From: Acidithiobacillus sp. HP-2
GTDB lineage: Bacteria; Pseudomonadota; Gammaproteobacteria; Acidithiobacillales; Acidithiobacillaceae
Reading direction: 5' to 3'
NCBI RefSeq assembly: GCF_015100155.1
Contig: NZ_JACKZA010000013.1
Coordinates: forward strand, 1-64,000
DNA: 64,000 nt
Shown here: in pieces, positions 1 through 6,405 of the stretch
How positions within the stretch are numbered: position 1 is the stretch's first letter
Layout: each line of letters begins with the position of its first letter
Made by a program: the position numbers and the translations under genes
Notes under the pieces: model-generated
Database searches by the model: none
What the model was told of the DNA's origin: nothing
The model's input: the letters and a program-made list of their open reading frames with translations, nothing else

Positions 1-21
1 CGTGATGTGTATAAGAGACAG
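1..21 (+). other. Nextera/Tn5 mosaic-end adapter remnant at contig edge
   Basis: Bases 4-21 read gatgtgtataagagacag, which is 18 of the 19 bases of the Tn5 mosaic end used in tagmentation libraries. It sits exactly at the edge of the window and is followed directly by transposase coding sequence. Translation of these bases gives the artefact peptides MCIRDR and MYKRQ, which commonly appear in proteins predicted at contig ends. I read it as untrimmed adapter, not genomic DNA. Confidence 0.9.
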
Positions 22-312
22 GAATTGCTCGCTTTCTATGATTTTCCGGCCGAACACTGGCGGCATATCCGGACCACCAATGCCATTGAGTCCACCTTCG
101 CTACGGTACGCCACCGGACTACCCGGACGAAGAACTGTGTATCACGCAGCAGCTTTCTGGGATTGGGTTTCAAGATGCTGCAGCAGGCTGAAAAACGCTG
201 GATTGGGATTTATGCTCCAGAGAAAGTCCTGCAGCTTTTTGCAGGGGTGAAATTTATCGATGGCATACCGGCTAACCTCACCCTGCCGGATGATCAACAG
301 ACCGCCGCCTGA
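22..312 (+). pseudogene. IS256 (Mutator-type) transposase, C-terminal fragment
   Basis: About 96 codons of the C-terminal part of an IS256-family DDE transposase remain, ending with TGA at 310-312. The stretch FPAEHWRHIRTTNAIES followed by RTTRTKN is the characteristic C-terminal signature of the family; the E of NAIES is the catalytic Glu. Everything upstream is missing because the assembly stops here, so the gene may be complete in the genome. The first few residues of the open frame come from adapter sequence. The IS66 element begins within a few tens of bases downstream, so the two insertion sequences are nested or adjacent. Confidence 0.8.
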
Positions 313-346
313 TCTATGTCAGAAAATACTCATACACCAGATTTGA

Positions 347-1864
347 CTATAGCTCGTGAAGGCGGCAGGTGGCGAGCAGGCTTTGCACAATACCCACCTG
401 TTTGGCCCCCAGTTCCGTCCAGCAGAACAGCCAGTTTCTTCTTCCCATGGGGATTACCCGGAGTCCGCGTTCCAGATGGTTGGTGTCCATGGACACCTCC
501 GGATCACTGAGGAAGACTTCCAGCCCTGCCCGGCGTTTGTGGGCATAGGCCAAGGCTTTGCTCAGGGGGTTGCTGGGCAGCAGGCCGGTATCGGCGGCGG
601 TATCCGCCACCCAGGTGAAGAAGGCTTCGACCAAAGGCTTCGCTTTCGTCAGCCGGAGCGCGTGCTTTTGCGCGCCTTTCAGGCCCTGCTCCCGAATTTC
701 GGCTTCCACTGCATAGATCTGGCCAATCAGGTCCAGCGCGACGGCAGCCCGCTGTGGATCGACATCCTGGCTCTCGTAGAATTCCCGGCGGGTATGCGCC
801 CAGCACTGGGCATGGGTGAGTCCTTCCGTTTTTTGGACATAACGGCTGTAGGCCGCATAACCATCCGTCAGCAGGATCGATCCGGGAGGGGCGGTCAGAC
901 CCAGGAGCTGATCCACATGCTCTGCCCGGCGGCTTTCACAGTAGGGGAAGCAGATCTCATCCTGCTCGCCATACACCGGCCAGAAGTACCCTTGTTTCAT
1001 TTTGCCCGGCCCTTTCAGACCGGCCTTGATGGGGGTTTCATCCATGGCCTTCACCCGGGAGGTGCGGATGGAGGCCAACTGCGCGTCATAGATGGGTTCC
1101 AGCAGCCCCACAATCTGTTGTATCAACCGGGTCAGCCACGGTCGGCTCAGGGTAAAACCGCCATCCTGTAACCGCTGATGAATCCGGTAGAGCGGCAGAT
1201 GGTAGAGGAACTTATCGACGACCATTCCGGCGGCGAAGCTGACGTCGGCGCGACTGCCTTCAAGGACGCCTACGGGGGCGGCGGGGCAATGGATAACCTG
1301 GGTGTCGAGACGCTTGATGACCGGACGGACATATTTGATCACCACATAACTGCCGGGCTGCTGGGCCAGACGGTAGGTTTCCTTGGTGCCGATGACGGTG
1401 TATTGCTCTGGGGTCAGGCCCGCGATTTCGGGGTTGGGGACTTCAATGGTGGTGACCGGGACTTGATCGGCATCGAAGAAGGGGACCGCTTCGGCCCGGT
1501 CTTCGGCCTTGCTGCAGGGGCTTTTGCGGGTATGGGCCGGAATGCGGCGGGTGGGCGCTTCTGCCGGGGGTACCGGGGTGGCTATGCCCAGCGCCTCGGC
1601 CAGGGTCAGCTGCTGGGCCGGAGCTTCGGGAATCCGCTTTTCGCTCTTCTGGCCGAAGGTCTGGCGCTTGAACCAGTCCAGTTGATGTTTGAGTGCGTCG
1701 ATCTGTGCCTGGAAAGCGGTCATTTGCTGCTGAAAGGCCGTTAATTGTTGTTCGGTATGCAGCCATCCCTGCACGGCCAGGAGGACGGTTTGCGGGGACA
1801 GGGCGGCGGCCTCTTCAAGGCTTAAGGGGATCGGGAACAAGGCCGCTGCCGTGACATTTTTCAT
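347..1864 (-). CDS. tnpC: IS66-family transposase TnpC
   Basis: The main DDE transposase of an IS66 element, about 505 residues from ATG at 1864 (ATG at 1876 is an in-frame alternative). The N-terminus is a coiled-coil region with repeated Q and L (LTAFQQQMTAFQAQIDALKHQ), followed by a leucine-zipper-like segment and the FGQKSEKR motif typical of the family. The central part carries the zinc-finger-like and RNase H-fold regions, with MDETPIKAG and LTDGYAAY as catalytic-core landmarks; NHLERGLR near the C-terminus supplies the catalytic Glu. Length and motifs fit an intact protein. The open frame continues upstream of 1864, but those residues overlap tnpB and have no family character. Confidence 0.88.
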   Translation of the reverse strand: MKNVTAAALFPIPLSLEEAAALSPQTVLLAVQGWLHTEQQLTAFQQQMTAFQAQIDALKHQLDWFKRQTFGQKSEKRIPEAPAQQLTLAEALGIATPVPPAEAPTRRIPAHTRKSPCSKAEDRAEAVPFFDADQVPVTTIEVPNPEIAGLTPEQYTVIGTKETYRLAQQPGSYVVIKYVRPVIKRLDTQVIHCPAAPVGVLEGSRADVSFAAGMVVDKFLYHLPLYRIHQRLQDGGFTLSRPWLTRLIQQIVGLLEPIYDAQLASIRTSRVKAMDETPIKAGLKGPGKMKQGYFWPVYGEQDEICFPYCESRRAEHVDQLLGLTAPPGSILLTDGYAAYSRYVQKTEGLTHAQCWAHTRREFYESQDVDPQRAAVALDLIGQIYAVEAEIREQGLKGAQKHALRLTKAKPLVEAFFTWVADTAADTGLLPSNPLSKALAYAHKRRAGLEVFLSDPEVSMDTNHLERGLRVIPMGRRNWLFCWTELGAKQVGIVQSLLATCRLHEL

Positions 1865-1935
1865 GTGTAAAATCATAGCAATAATCACTGATTCTGTCCA
1901 TAAAAAAGGCCTCGAAACGGCGTAAAAAAAGCATG

Positions 1936-2286
1936 TTATTCCGCTGGTTCCGGTACCTGATAGCGCTTGCGCTGCGTGCCCGGCACAATCCCTTCGAGCA
2001 GCAGCTTGAGATCCGTCCAATCCATCTCCCGGGTCACCACTTTCTGCCAGTCCGGGAGAAAACGACCGCGCTCCAGACGCTTGGCCCACAGGCAGAATCC
2101 GGTGCGATCCCAATACAGCACCTTCATCTGGGTCGCCCGCCGGTTGATGAACACAAAGAGGTGTCCAGACAGGGGGTTCTGGCGCAGGACGCTGCGGGTC
2201 AGCGCATACAGCCCATCATAAGACTTACGCATATCCACCGGCTGGCCGCAGAGATGCACCCGTACCCGACCTTCCGGGAAAAACAT
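1936..2286 (-). CDS. tnpB: IS66 accessory protein TnpB (IS66 Orf2)
   Basis: A 116-residue protein of the IS66 Orf2/TnpB family, needed with TnpA and TnpC for transposition in characterised IS66 elements. Recognisable features are VDMRKSYDGL near the N-terminus, the FVFINRR segment, and MKVLYWDRTGFCLWAKRLERGRF, which is the most conserved stretch of the family. The ATG overlaps the stop of tnpA as ATGA, so the two are translationally coupled. Length is normal and no frameshift is visible. Confidence 0.9.
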   Translation of the reverse strand: MFFPEGRVRVHLCGQPVDMRKSYDGLYALTRSVLRQNPLSGHLFVFINRRATQMKVLYWDRTGFCLWAKRLERGRFLPDWQKVVTREMDWTDLKLLLEGIVPGTQRKRYQVPEPAE

Positions 2287-2660
2287 CAGCCCCGCACCAG
2301 ATGCAGAATCAGGCCATCGCCCAGATCCAGACAGAGTTCCAGTCGATGCGCAGCGTCTGCTTCCCGTCGGGCCGGAGAGGGCAGGTCTTCCAGCGCGCCC
2401 AAATCGACAAAATCAGGGATAGGCTGAGGGGCGGTGACAGCCGGAATAGCAGGACTCAGCGTCCCGGCGGAATTCCCTCCGGTATCCGGTAATCCCTTGC
2501 GCAGCCGTCCTTGCCAACGATAGAAACTGGCCGGACTAATGCATGCCTTATGACAAAAAGCCGTCACCGTCACACCACTTTCTGCCTGTTCATCCAGTAA
2601 TGCCTGCCAGGCTTGGGCGCTGCGGCGCGGGGATCTCCTGGGCGGTGTTGATGGCACCAT
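2286..2660 (-). CDS. tnpA: IS66 accessory protein TnpA (IS66 Orf1)
   Basis: A 124-residue protein at the 5' end of the IS66 operon. The N-terminal half contains a helix-turn-helix (WQALLDEQAESGVTVTAFC, then ISPASFYRWQGRL) like that of other IS66 Orf1 and IS3 OrfA proteins, and it probably binds the element ends or the other Tnp subunits. The C-terminal part is Pro/Ala-rich and ends in the LELCLDLGDGLILHLVRG segment common to the family. It overlaps tnpB by the ATGA junction. Confidence 0.85.
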   Translation of the reverse strand: MVPSTPPRRSPRRSAQAWQALLDEQAESGVTVTAFCHKACISPASFYRWQGRLRKGLPDTGGNSAGTLSPAIPAVTAPQPIPDFVDLGALEDLPSPARREADAAHRLELCLDLGDGLILHLVRG

Positions 2661-2734
2661 GTATTTTCTCCTCAGTCATGTCCTGGAAGATTATTCTGCA
2701 CCTCTGAAAATTTCAGGATATAACGCCGCTCAGT

Positions 2735-3025
2735 TACCGGTTACCTCGCTACGACGTTTCAGAACATCTCCGAACCCCAGAAGAGATGGCCGCTTATCTC
2801 GAAGCTTGTCTTGAAGAGGCGGACGGAGATGCCGCTTTTATCGCCAAGGCCCTTGGCGATATTGCCCGTGCCAGAGGCATGGCCCTAGTCGCCCGCGATG
2901 CGGGACTCTCTCGCGAAAGCCTCTATAAGGCGCTTTCCGGCGAACGCAGTCCCGGCTTCGACACAATTCTCAAGGTCGTCGGCGCTCTCGGTTTGAAGCT
3001 TCATGCCGAGGCAAGTCGCTCGTAA
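2735..3025 (+). pseudogene. Addiction-module antidote (HI1420/HigA-like), 5'-truncated by IS66
   Basis: The frame encodes an antitoxin of the 'putative addiction module antidote' type with a HTH (VARDAGLSRESLYKALSG, then PGFDTILKVVGALGL). The first internal ATG is at 2786, but family-like sequence (YDVSEHLRTPEEMAAYLEA) continues upstream to about 2735 without any ATG, GTG or TTG before an in-frame stop at 2705. The natural 5' end is therefore gone, most likely removed by the neighbouring IS66. The cognate RelE-type toxin usually lies just upstream and is absent, leaving an orphan. Translation from 2786 would give 79 residues that retain the HTH. An attC-like site follows at 3019-3120. Confidence 0.7.
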
Positions 3026-3120
3026 CAAGGTGCCCGGCCACTCTGTCAACCGGACGCCCTGCCAGCTACGCTGGCAAGTTCCCTCTGTCCTTCAGGCCCT
3101 GGTCGCCGGTTACGTTGAAC
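3019..3120 (+). other. attC-like integron recombination site (long form)
   Basis: Starts just inside the antitoxin stop with cgtaac and ends with the core GTTGAAC at 3114-3120, which fits GTTRRRY. Inner arms tcaaccgg (3045-3052) and ccggtta (3106-3112) are nearly complementary, and a perfect gccagc-tac-gctggc hairpin lies in the centre. Length about 100 bases. The next cassette (yefM-yoeB) begins at the core. Confidence 0.6.
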
Positions 3121-3190
3121 GTCATGTTAAAAAATCGGCCTTGAGCAAACGTGCGTAATAGCGTACGCTTAAATCCAGGGAGGGGGAAGC

Positions 3191-3433
3191 ATGACCATAC
3201 TCAACGCGACAGAGGCGAGATCGAAGCTGTACAGCCTTATCGATGAAGCCGCAGATTCTCATCAACCCATTGTCATAAAAGGCAAACGCGGTAACGCTGT
3301 TCTGATTTCGGAAGAAGATTGGAATGCGATATCTGAAACACTCCATTTGCTTGCCGTCCCGGGAATGCGCGAGTCGATTCAAGAGGGCATGAAAACGCCA
3401 GCGTCTGAATGTGCGAAGAATCTCGATTGGTGA
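3191..3433 (+). CDS. yefM: Phd/YefM-family antitoxin
   Basis: An 80-residue antitoxin that would bind its operator with the N-terminal Phd/YefM fold and neutralise the YoeB-like RNase with its C-terminus. MTILNATEARSKLYSLIDEA, the IKGKRGNAVLISEEDW segment and the acidic/aromatic C-terminal tail are typical. A purine-rich Shine-Dalgarno (gggagggggaag) lies just before the ATG. The stop TGA overlaps the GTG start of the toxin (GTGA), the usual coupling in these operons. The pair occupies one integron cassette bounded by the attC-like sites at 3019-3120 and 3698-3762. Confidence 0.88.
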   Translation: MTILNATEARSKLYSLIDEAADSHQPIVIKGKRGNAVLISEEDWNAISETLHLLAVPGMRESIQEGMKTPASECAKNLDW

Positions 3434-3693
3434 GGTGGCAGCTGGTTTATATCCAGCACGCGCAAAAAGATGCGAAGAAGCTCGCTGCATCAGGCCTGAA
3501 GGAAAAGGCAGTGAACTTGTTGAAGATGCTTGAGGAGAATCCTTATCAAAATCCACCGCCGTACGAAAAACTCGTTGGTGATCTTGCCGGCGCATATTCC
3601 CGCCGAATCAATATCCAGCACCGCATTGTGTACGAAGTCCTGGAGCAGGAGCATATCGTCAAGATTTTGCGACTATGGACACATTATGAATAA
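3430..3693 (+). CDS. yoeB: Txe/YoeB-family toxin (ribosome-dependent mRNA endonuclease)
   Basis: About 87 residues from GTG at 3430; an ATG at 3409 gives seven extra residues inside the antitoxin gene and is less likely. WQLVYIQHAQKDAKKL, the LVGDLAGAYSRRINIQHRIVYEV segment and the terminal LRLWTHYE are the YoeB/Txe hallmarks; the R of SRRI and the C-terminal H-Y are in the catalytic positions of the family. YoeB cuts mRNA in the ribosomal A site. The gene looks intact and its stop lies five bases before an attC site, as in typical cassettes. Confidence 0.88.
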   Translation: MRWQLVYIQHAQKDAKKLAASGLKEKAVNLLKMLEENPYQNPPPYEKLVGDLAGAYSRRINIQHRIVYEVLEQEHIVKILRLWTHYE

Positions 3694-3697
3694 AGAA

Positions 3698-3762
3698 ACA
3701 TAACAAATCGTTAAATGGATTACCGGGCTGCGCCCGGGGCACCGTTTAACTCGGCGTTGAAT
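3698..3762 (+). other. attC site after yefM-yoeB
   Basis: The inverse core ACATAAC (3698-3704) and core GTTGAAT (3756-3762) bracket two complementary arms: gttaaatgg...accgggc pairs with gcccggggcaccgtttaac. The loop is short and the total length is 65 bases, within the normal attC range. Orientation is plus, with the next cassette starting at 3757. Confidence 0.75.
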
Positions 3763-3837
3763 CAAGGGCTTTCTCATAAGCAGATCAATGAGGCGTTGGC
3801 TTTGGTTCATGCTCATCACGAGGAGATCATCAATTAG
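3757..3837 (+). pseudogene. Short C-terminal-like fragment, possibly DUF4160-type
   Basis: Twenty-six codons (LNQGLSHKQINEALALVHAH and HEEIIN) read directly from the attC core to TAG. The pattern resembles the C-terminal helix of small DUF4160-like toxin-antitoxin associated proteins, but it is cut on both sides, by the attC site on the left and by the broken PIN gene on the right. This is a weak resemblance only. It most likely marks a deletion that fused two former cassette genes. Confidence 0.3.
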
Positions 3838-3866
3838 GCAATAACGTTCGAGTCAACTACGATCAT
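3834..3866 (-). pseudogene. PIN-domain toxin (FitB/VapC-like), first 10 codons only
   Basis: Immediately after the antitoxin, overlapping its stop as ATGA, a frame reads MIVVDSNVIA and then stops. This is the first beta strand and catalytic Asp of a PIN-domain toxin. Such toxins are normally about 130-140 residues, so over 90 percent of the gene is missing. The cut lies where a DUF4160-like fragment from the opposite strand begins. Confidence 0.6.
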
Positions 3867-4108
3867 CGCCGCCCTTGCCGCTTGAATTCATCAATGTCCT
3901 TCGCTGCAAATGCCCCCTGCTCCAGTGGTGCGCGCAACGCGCGTGCGCGCGTGATCCTGTCCGAAGCAGTCGCCTTGCGCGGCAGCAGCGCCGTCTCAAG
4001 CACCGAGATTGCTTCGTTGTTAAGGCTGCGCCGGTGTACTTCGGCTGTCTCCTTCAAGCGCGCGTATACGTCGTCCGGGATACCCTTCAGGGTCAAAGTC
4101 GTAGGCAT
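3863..4108 (-). CDS. FitA/Arc-type ribbon-helix-helix antitoxin (orphan)
   Basis: An 81-residue protein beginning MPTTLTLKGIPDDVYARLKE, with a ribbon-helix-helix fold over the first 45 residues (strand TLTLKGIP, helices DDVYARLKETAEVHRR and LNNEAISVLETAL). FitA proteins of this kind repress their own operon and inhibit a FitB/VapC PIN ribonuclease encoded directly downstream. Here the toxin is reduced to ten codons, so this antitoxin is orphaned. The gene lies in reverse orientation inside an attC-bounded cassette, which is common for toxin-antitoxin cassettes carrying their own promoter. Confidence 0.75.
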   Translation of the reverse strand: MPTTLTLKGIPDDVYARLKETAEVHRRSLNNEAISVLETALLPRKATASDRITRARALRAPLEQGAFAAKDIDEFKRQGRR

Positions 4109-4156
4109 GCCAATCTCCAACCAAATTGGCACCATTATGGTTTCGGTCTTGGTTCA

Positions 4157-4235
4157 GGTCAACGGCGGTGCCCTTCGCAGGCAGAGGCTAACCTCTCTGT
4201 CAAAGGGACACCTTCTGACAAGTGGCGCGTTGAAT
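4157..4235 (+). other. attC-like site after the FitA-type cassette
   Basis: Outer arms gtcaacg (4158-4164) and cgttgaa match perfectly as inverted repeats, and the core GTTGAAT is at 4229-4235. Inner arms ggtgcccttc and aagggacacc are nearly complementary, and agagg-ctaa-cctct forms a central hairpin. Total about 78 bases. Beyond it the sequence leads to the truncated integrase rather than to another normal cassette. Confidence 0.6.
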
Positions 4236-4351
4236 AACTGACTTCACCAATCGGACAAAAGTCATCAGGGTCACGTCCTCGTAGTTGGCGAGGAACAAGA
4301 GGTCGCTGAATCAGAAAGCCAGGTCGGCGGCCACACGCACGAGCCCAGGCG

Positions 4352-4483
4352 TTAGAGCGAGAAAGCACTGTCGAGCATATCGAGAACGGCAAGGCCTTTA
4401 GTTACATCACCTCTAGCGGTCATGGCCCTAAAGCGGGTTTCGGCATCAAACTCTGCTATTGCTTGCGTGGAAAGCTCCTTCAT
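4352..4483 (-). CDS. Small hypothetical protein, probable fragment
   Basis: A 43-residue reading frame (starts [20 protein letters not shown]; ends MLDSAFSL) on the minus strand, starting exactly where homology to the integron integrase gene stops. I do not recognise the family. It is probably the remains of a gene joined to the integrase remnant by deletion, or part of a minus-oriented cassette, since CTCTAAC near its stop resembles an inverse core. The 100 bases to its left contain nothing I can identify. Confidence 0.3.
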   Translation of the reverse strand: MKELSTQAIAEFDAETRFRAMTARGDVTKGLAVLDMLDSAFSL

Positions 4484-4715
4484 TTTGAGTGGATGACGAA
4501 ACGTGACGCTCATTGGCGAGGTAACTCAGAAAAGCCTCCACCTCAGCGGCCCCCATATTTTGGGGATGGCGCTTCCGATGGAACAAAATAAAACGCCGCA
4601 CCCAATCAGTATAAACTTCTTCAGTGCGGATACTGTAATGCATCGTCCGGATGCGGGCGCGCAGCTGATCCAGAAGCTTGGGCGGGTTGCTGGGATGTGC
4701 TTGGGTGTTTTTCAT
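4482..4715 (-). pseudogene. intI: Integron integrase IntI, N-terminal fragment (copy 1)
   Basis: From ATG at 4715 about 77 residues match the N-terminal SAM-like domain of integron tyrosine recombinases: [38 protein letters not shown], then [20 protein letters not shown]. Homology ends abruptly near 4482 and the frame runs on into unrelated codons, so the whole catalytic domain (R-H-R-Y) is absent. The gene points away from the attI site and cassettes on its right, the standard integron arrangement. A close relative in opposite orientation lies at 51380-51978 and keeps the catalytic C-terminus but not the middle. Confidence 0.85.
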
Positions 4716-4846
4716 CTGGGAAATTTTAGGCTGTTAAATTATTGCGCAATGGGAAGTGTCATGAATATGCAGTATGTTGATTACTACTAATATTGTATTA
4801 GACAATGCTTGGGTGGTAGCATTCTGGAATCTAAAATACGTTATGC
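4716..4846 (+). other. attI recombination site region (copy 1)
   Basis: The region between the intI start and the first cassette. The core GTTATGC is at 4840-4846. The same arrangement, with the core GTTGGGC, occurs in inverted form at 51249-51379, and the two regions are about 85-90 percent alike by eye, which is what identifies them as attI. By analogy with known integrons the cassette promoter should lie here or within intI, but I could not fix its boxes. Confidence 0.7.
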
Positions 4847-4865
4847 GTCTCTACGGTAACCGGTA

Positions 4866-5513
4866 ATGAATCGTCCTGACCTGAAACTTGAAGACACAAA
4901 GTTGTTCTCGCTCTATTTCCATGAGCTATGGTGGCTGGCACACGGAATCAAGACAAAGGCTGATCGACTATTTGCTGAAGCCAATGTGCCCGAGCAGGGG
5001 TATTTACTTCAGGTAAGTCCAGAATTGCACGCTGTTATTGCATCGCTTCTTTCGGATGCCGCAAACTTGAAGAAGCTCGTTGTGACGCCGAGCGCAAGGC
5101 TAAACGGTGAGTCTGGAAGGCAGTTCCGATTAAGGAAAGCCAGAGCGTCCGCGCTACGGCAATCGCTCGATGGAATTCCTCTCACGGAGATGCTGAACGC
5201 AAAGGTACGCAATACGCTTGAACACTTTGATGAATACCTCGATGAAGCGAACGTCTCGCTAACCACGGCTAAAAGCGCGCCGTCTCCAATGGCCGCTTAT
5301 AATATGGTGCTCTCACATTGGGAGGCTTTTAGCCCGCGCGTATATCCAATTCGGGTTTACATCTCCTCAGAGCGCAAATTCTATAACATGAAGTGGAGTG
5401 TCGATATTGGTGCTATTTATCGCGAGGCTACCGCCATACTCGATCGTCTTGCATCGCATATTGAATTCTCAAAACCCGAAGGTCCTGGTGCATTGATGGT
5501 GCGCCTTGATTAA
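4866..5513 (+). CDS. Cassette-encoded hypothetical protein with HEPN-like Rx4H motif
   Basis: A 215-residue protein with no family I recognise, occupying the first cassette after attI. It is predicted to be mostly helical and soluble. The segment KVRNTLEHFDEYLDE (R115 to H120) fits the Rx4-6H motif that forms the RNase site of HEPN proteins, and it sits in a helix-rich context. N-terminal residues FHELWWLAHGIKTKADRLF also look helical. The start ATG is 20 bases after the attI core, with no strong Shine-Dalgarno. The HEPN link is inference from the motif only. Confidence 0.6.
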   Translation: MNRPDLKLEDTKLFSLYFHELWWLAHGIKTKADRLFAEANVPEQGYLLQVSPELHAVIASLLSDAANLKKLVVTPSARLNGESGRQFRLRKARASALRQSLDGIPLTEMLNAKVRNTLEHFDEYLDEANVSLTTAKSAPSPMAAYNMVLSHWEAFSPRVYPIRVYISSERKFYNMKWSVDIGAIYREATAILDRLASHIEFSKPEGPGALMVRLD

Positions 5514-5519
5514 CGCGAC

Positions 5520-5585
5520 GCATAACCTTTCGGTCAACTGGACCTGCGCGAAAAGCGGCGCAGGCCGGTTACCTCCCCGTTAGCC
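5520..5585 (+). other. attC site after cassette 1
   Basis: Inverse core GCATAAC (5520-5526) and core GTTAGCC (5579-5585). The arms ggtcaactggacctgcgc and gcgcaggccggttacc fold onto each other with a few mismatches around a gaaaagcg loop. Length 66 bases. The gene stop lies 7 bases upstream, as expected for a cassette. Confidence 0.85.
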
Positions 5586-5599
5586 ATAGGAGATCACAG

Positions 5600-6280
5600 A
5601 TGAAACGCGCGTCTAGCATTGAAGCTCTGCTGCGAAAATCTCAAACCGTGTTCGCTGATCTCAAACGCGCATACGACGCATCGCTTCACGAAAAGCACGT
5701 ACGCGAAGACTTGAAGGTCGATATCAAAAACATTTTTGAGAATCTCCGCTCTTGTCTCGATTATCTTGCGCATGACATTTTTGAAACGCATTGTCCTTCG
5801 GCGAAATCACCGGACAGGCTCTACTTTCCCATTCGGGCAACTGCAACCGATTTTAATCAAGCCGTAAGTCGTGACTATCCGGGTCTGCAAGCAACAAGCA
5901 CGGTCGTCTTCGGCATTCTGGAAAGTGTTCAGCCATACCGTGATCCGTGGCTCGGTCAGTTCAATCGATTGAACAATGACAACAAGCACCAAGACCTAGT
6001 CGAGCAAACCAGAACCGAATCACGCCAAGTAACGGTTTCACGGGGTGGAGGTACTGTTTCTTGGGGGCAGGGCGTGACGTTTGGTGGTGGTGTCAGCGTC
6101 ATGGGCGTGCCTATCGACCCGAGAACCCAAATGCTTGTCCCGAATAACGTGGCTCAAACACAAGTCATTACTTGGGTGGACTTCCTCTTCAAGGATAACG
6201 GGATGTCAGTTCTTCCATTCACAGAAACGTCGCTAAAGAACGTCGAGAAAATTTACTGTGATCTGCAACCACATATTTGA
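5600..6280 (+). CDS. Cassette-encoded hypothetical protein, HEPN-like N-terminal part
   Basis: A 226-residue protein filling the second cassette; a purine-rich Shine-Dalgarno (taggagat) precedes the ATG at good spacing. The N-terminal 60 residues are helical and contain NLRSCLDYLAHDIF (R50, H58), reminiscent of the R-x-LD-hydrophobic-H helix found in many HEPN-like hypothetical proteins, although the spacing is longer than Rx4-6H. LNNDNKHQD (H130) is a second conserved-looking polar motif. A Gly-rich strand region (GGGTVSWGQGVTFGGG) follows, then a C-terminal helix. Function is unknown. Confidence 0.6.
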   Translation: MKRASSIEALLRKSQTVFADLKRAYDASLHEKHVREDLKVDIKNIFENLRSCLDYLAHDIFETHCPSAKSPDRLYFPIRATATDFNQAVSRDYPGLQATSTVVFGILESVQPYRDPWLGQFNRLNNDNKHQDLVEQTRTESRQVTVSRGGGTVSWGQGVTFGGGVSVMGVPIDPRTQMLVPNNVAQTQVITWVDFLFKDNGMSVLPFTETSLKNVEKIYCDLQPHI

Positions 6281-6287
6281 GCCGCCA

Positions 6288-6359
6288 ATGGCTAAATACT
6301 GCGGTGCAGGAGACTTGGCGCATAAAGTCGCGCCAGGCCCCTGACCTTGAACGTTAGGT
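6288..6359 (+). other. attC-like site after cassette 2
   Basis: The core GTTAGGT at 6353-6359 fits GTTRRRY. The inverse core is degenerate (ggctaaa at 6290-6296 instead of RYYYAAC). The arms ggtgcaggagacttggcgc and gcgccaggcccctgacc pair imperfectly around ataaagt. Position between two genes and spacing match the neighbouring sites. Confidence 0.65.
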
Positions 6360-6405
6360 TTCCAAGACACATAGTCGTACGCGCACGAATTCCAGGAGAA
6401 CTTAA

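Larger units (their letters stand above)
313..2726 (-). mobile_element. IS66-family insertion sequence (tnpA-tnpB-tnpC)
   Basis: Three consecutive minus-strand genes have the order and spacing of a full IS66-family element: tnpA, tnpB overlapping it as ATGA, then tnpC. I could not identify the terminal inverted repeats or the 8-bp target duplication by eye, so both boundaries are approximate. The right end must lie close to 2727, because the frame of a truncated antitoxin opens immediately beyond it. The left end abuts an IS256 transposase remnant. Confidence 0.8.
4482..4846. repeat. Inverted repeat with 51249-51611 (intI 5' end plus attI)
   Basis: About 365 bases covering the 5' part of intI and the attI region recur in inverted orientation at 51249-51611. 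Coding identity is very high (for example the [11 protein letters not shown] block is shared), while the noncoding attI part differs at scattered positions. The two copies are 46 kb apart, so homologous recombination between them would invert the core-gene block from gltX to the toxin-antitoxin pairs. Confidence 0.8.

Noticed and set aside
2-250. An 82-codon frame at the left end starting MMCIRDRN
   Set aside because: Its N-terminus is translated adapter sequence and the rest is out of frame with the IS256 transposase.
316-510. Plus-strand frame beginning MSENTHTPDLT just after the IS256 fragment
   Set aside because: It runs antisense through the 3' end of IS66 tnpC and has no protein-like character.
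356-1171. Long plus-strand frames opposite IS66 tnpC (also 1178-1744)
   Set aside because: Mirror frames of a GC-rich gene; the minus-strand transposase motifs are unambiguous.
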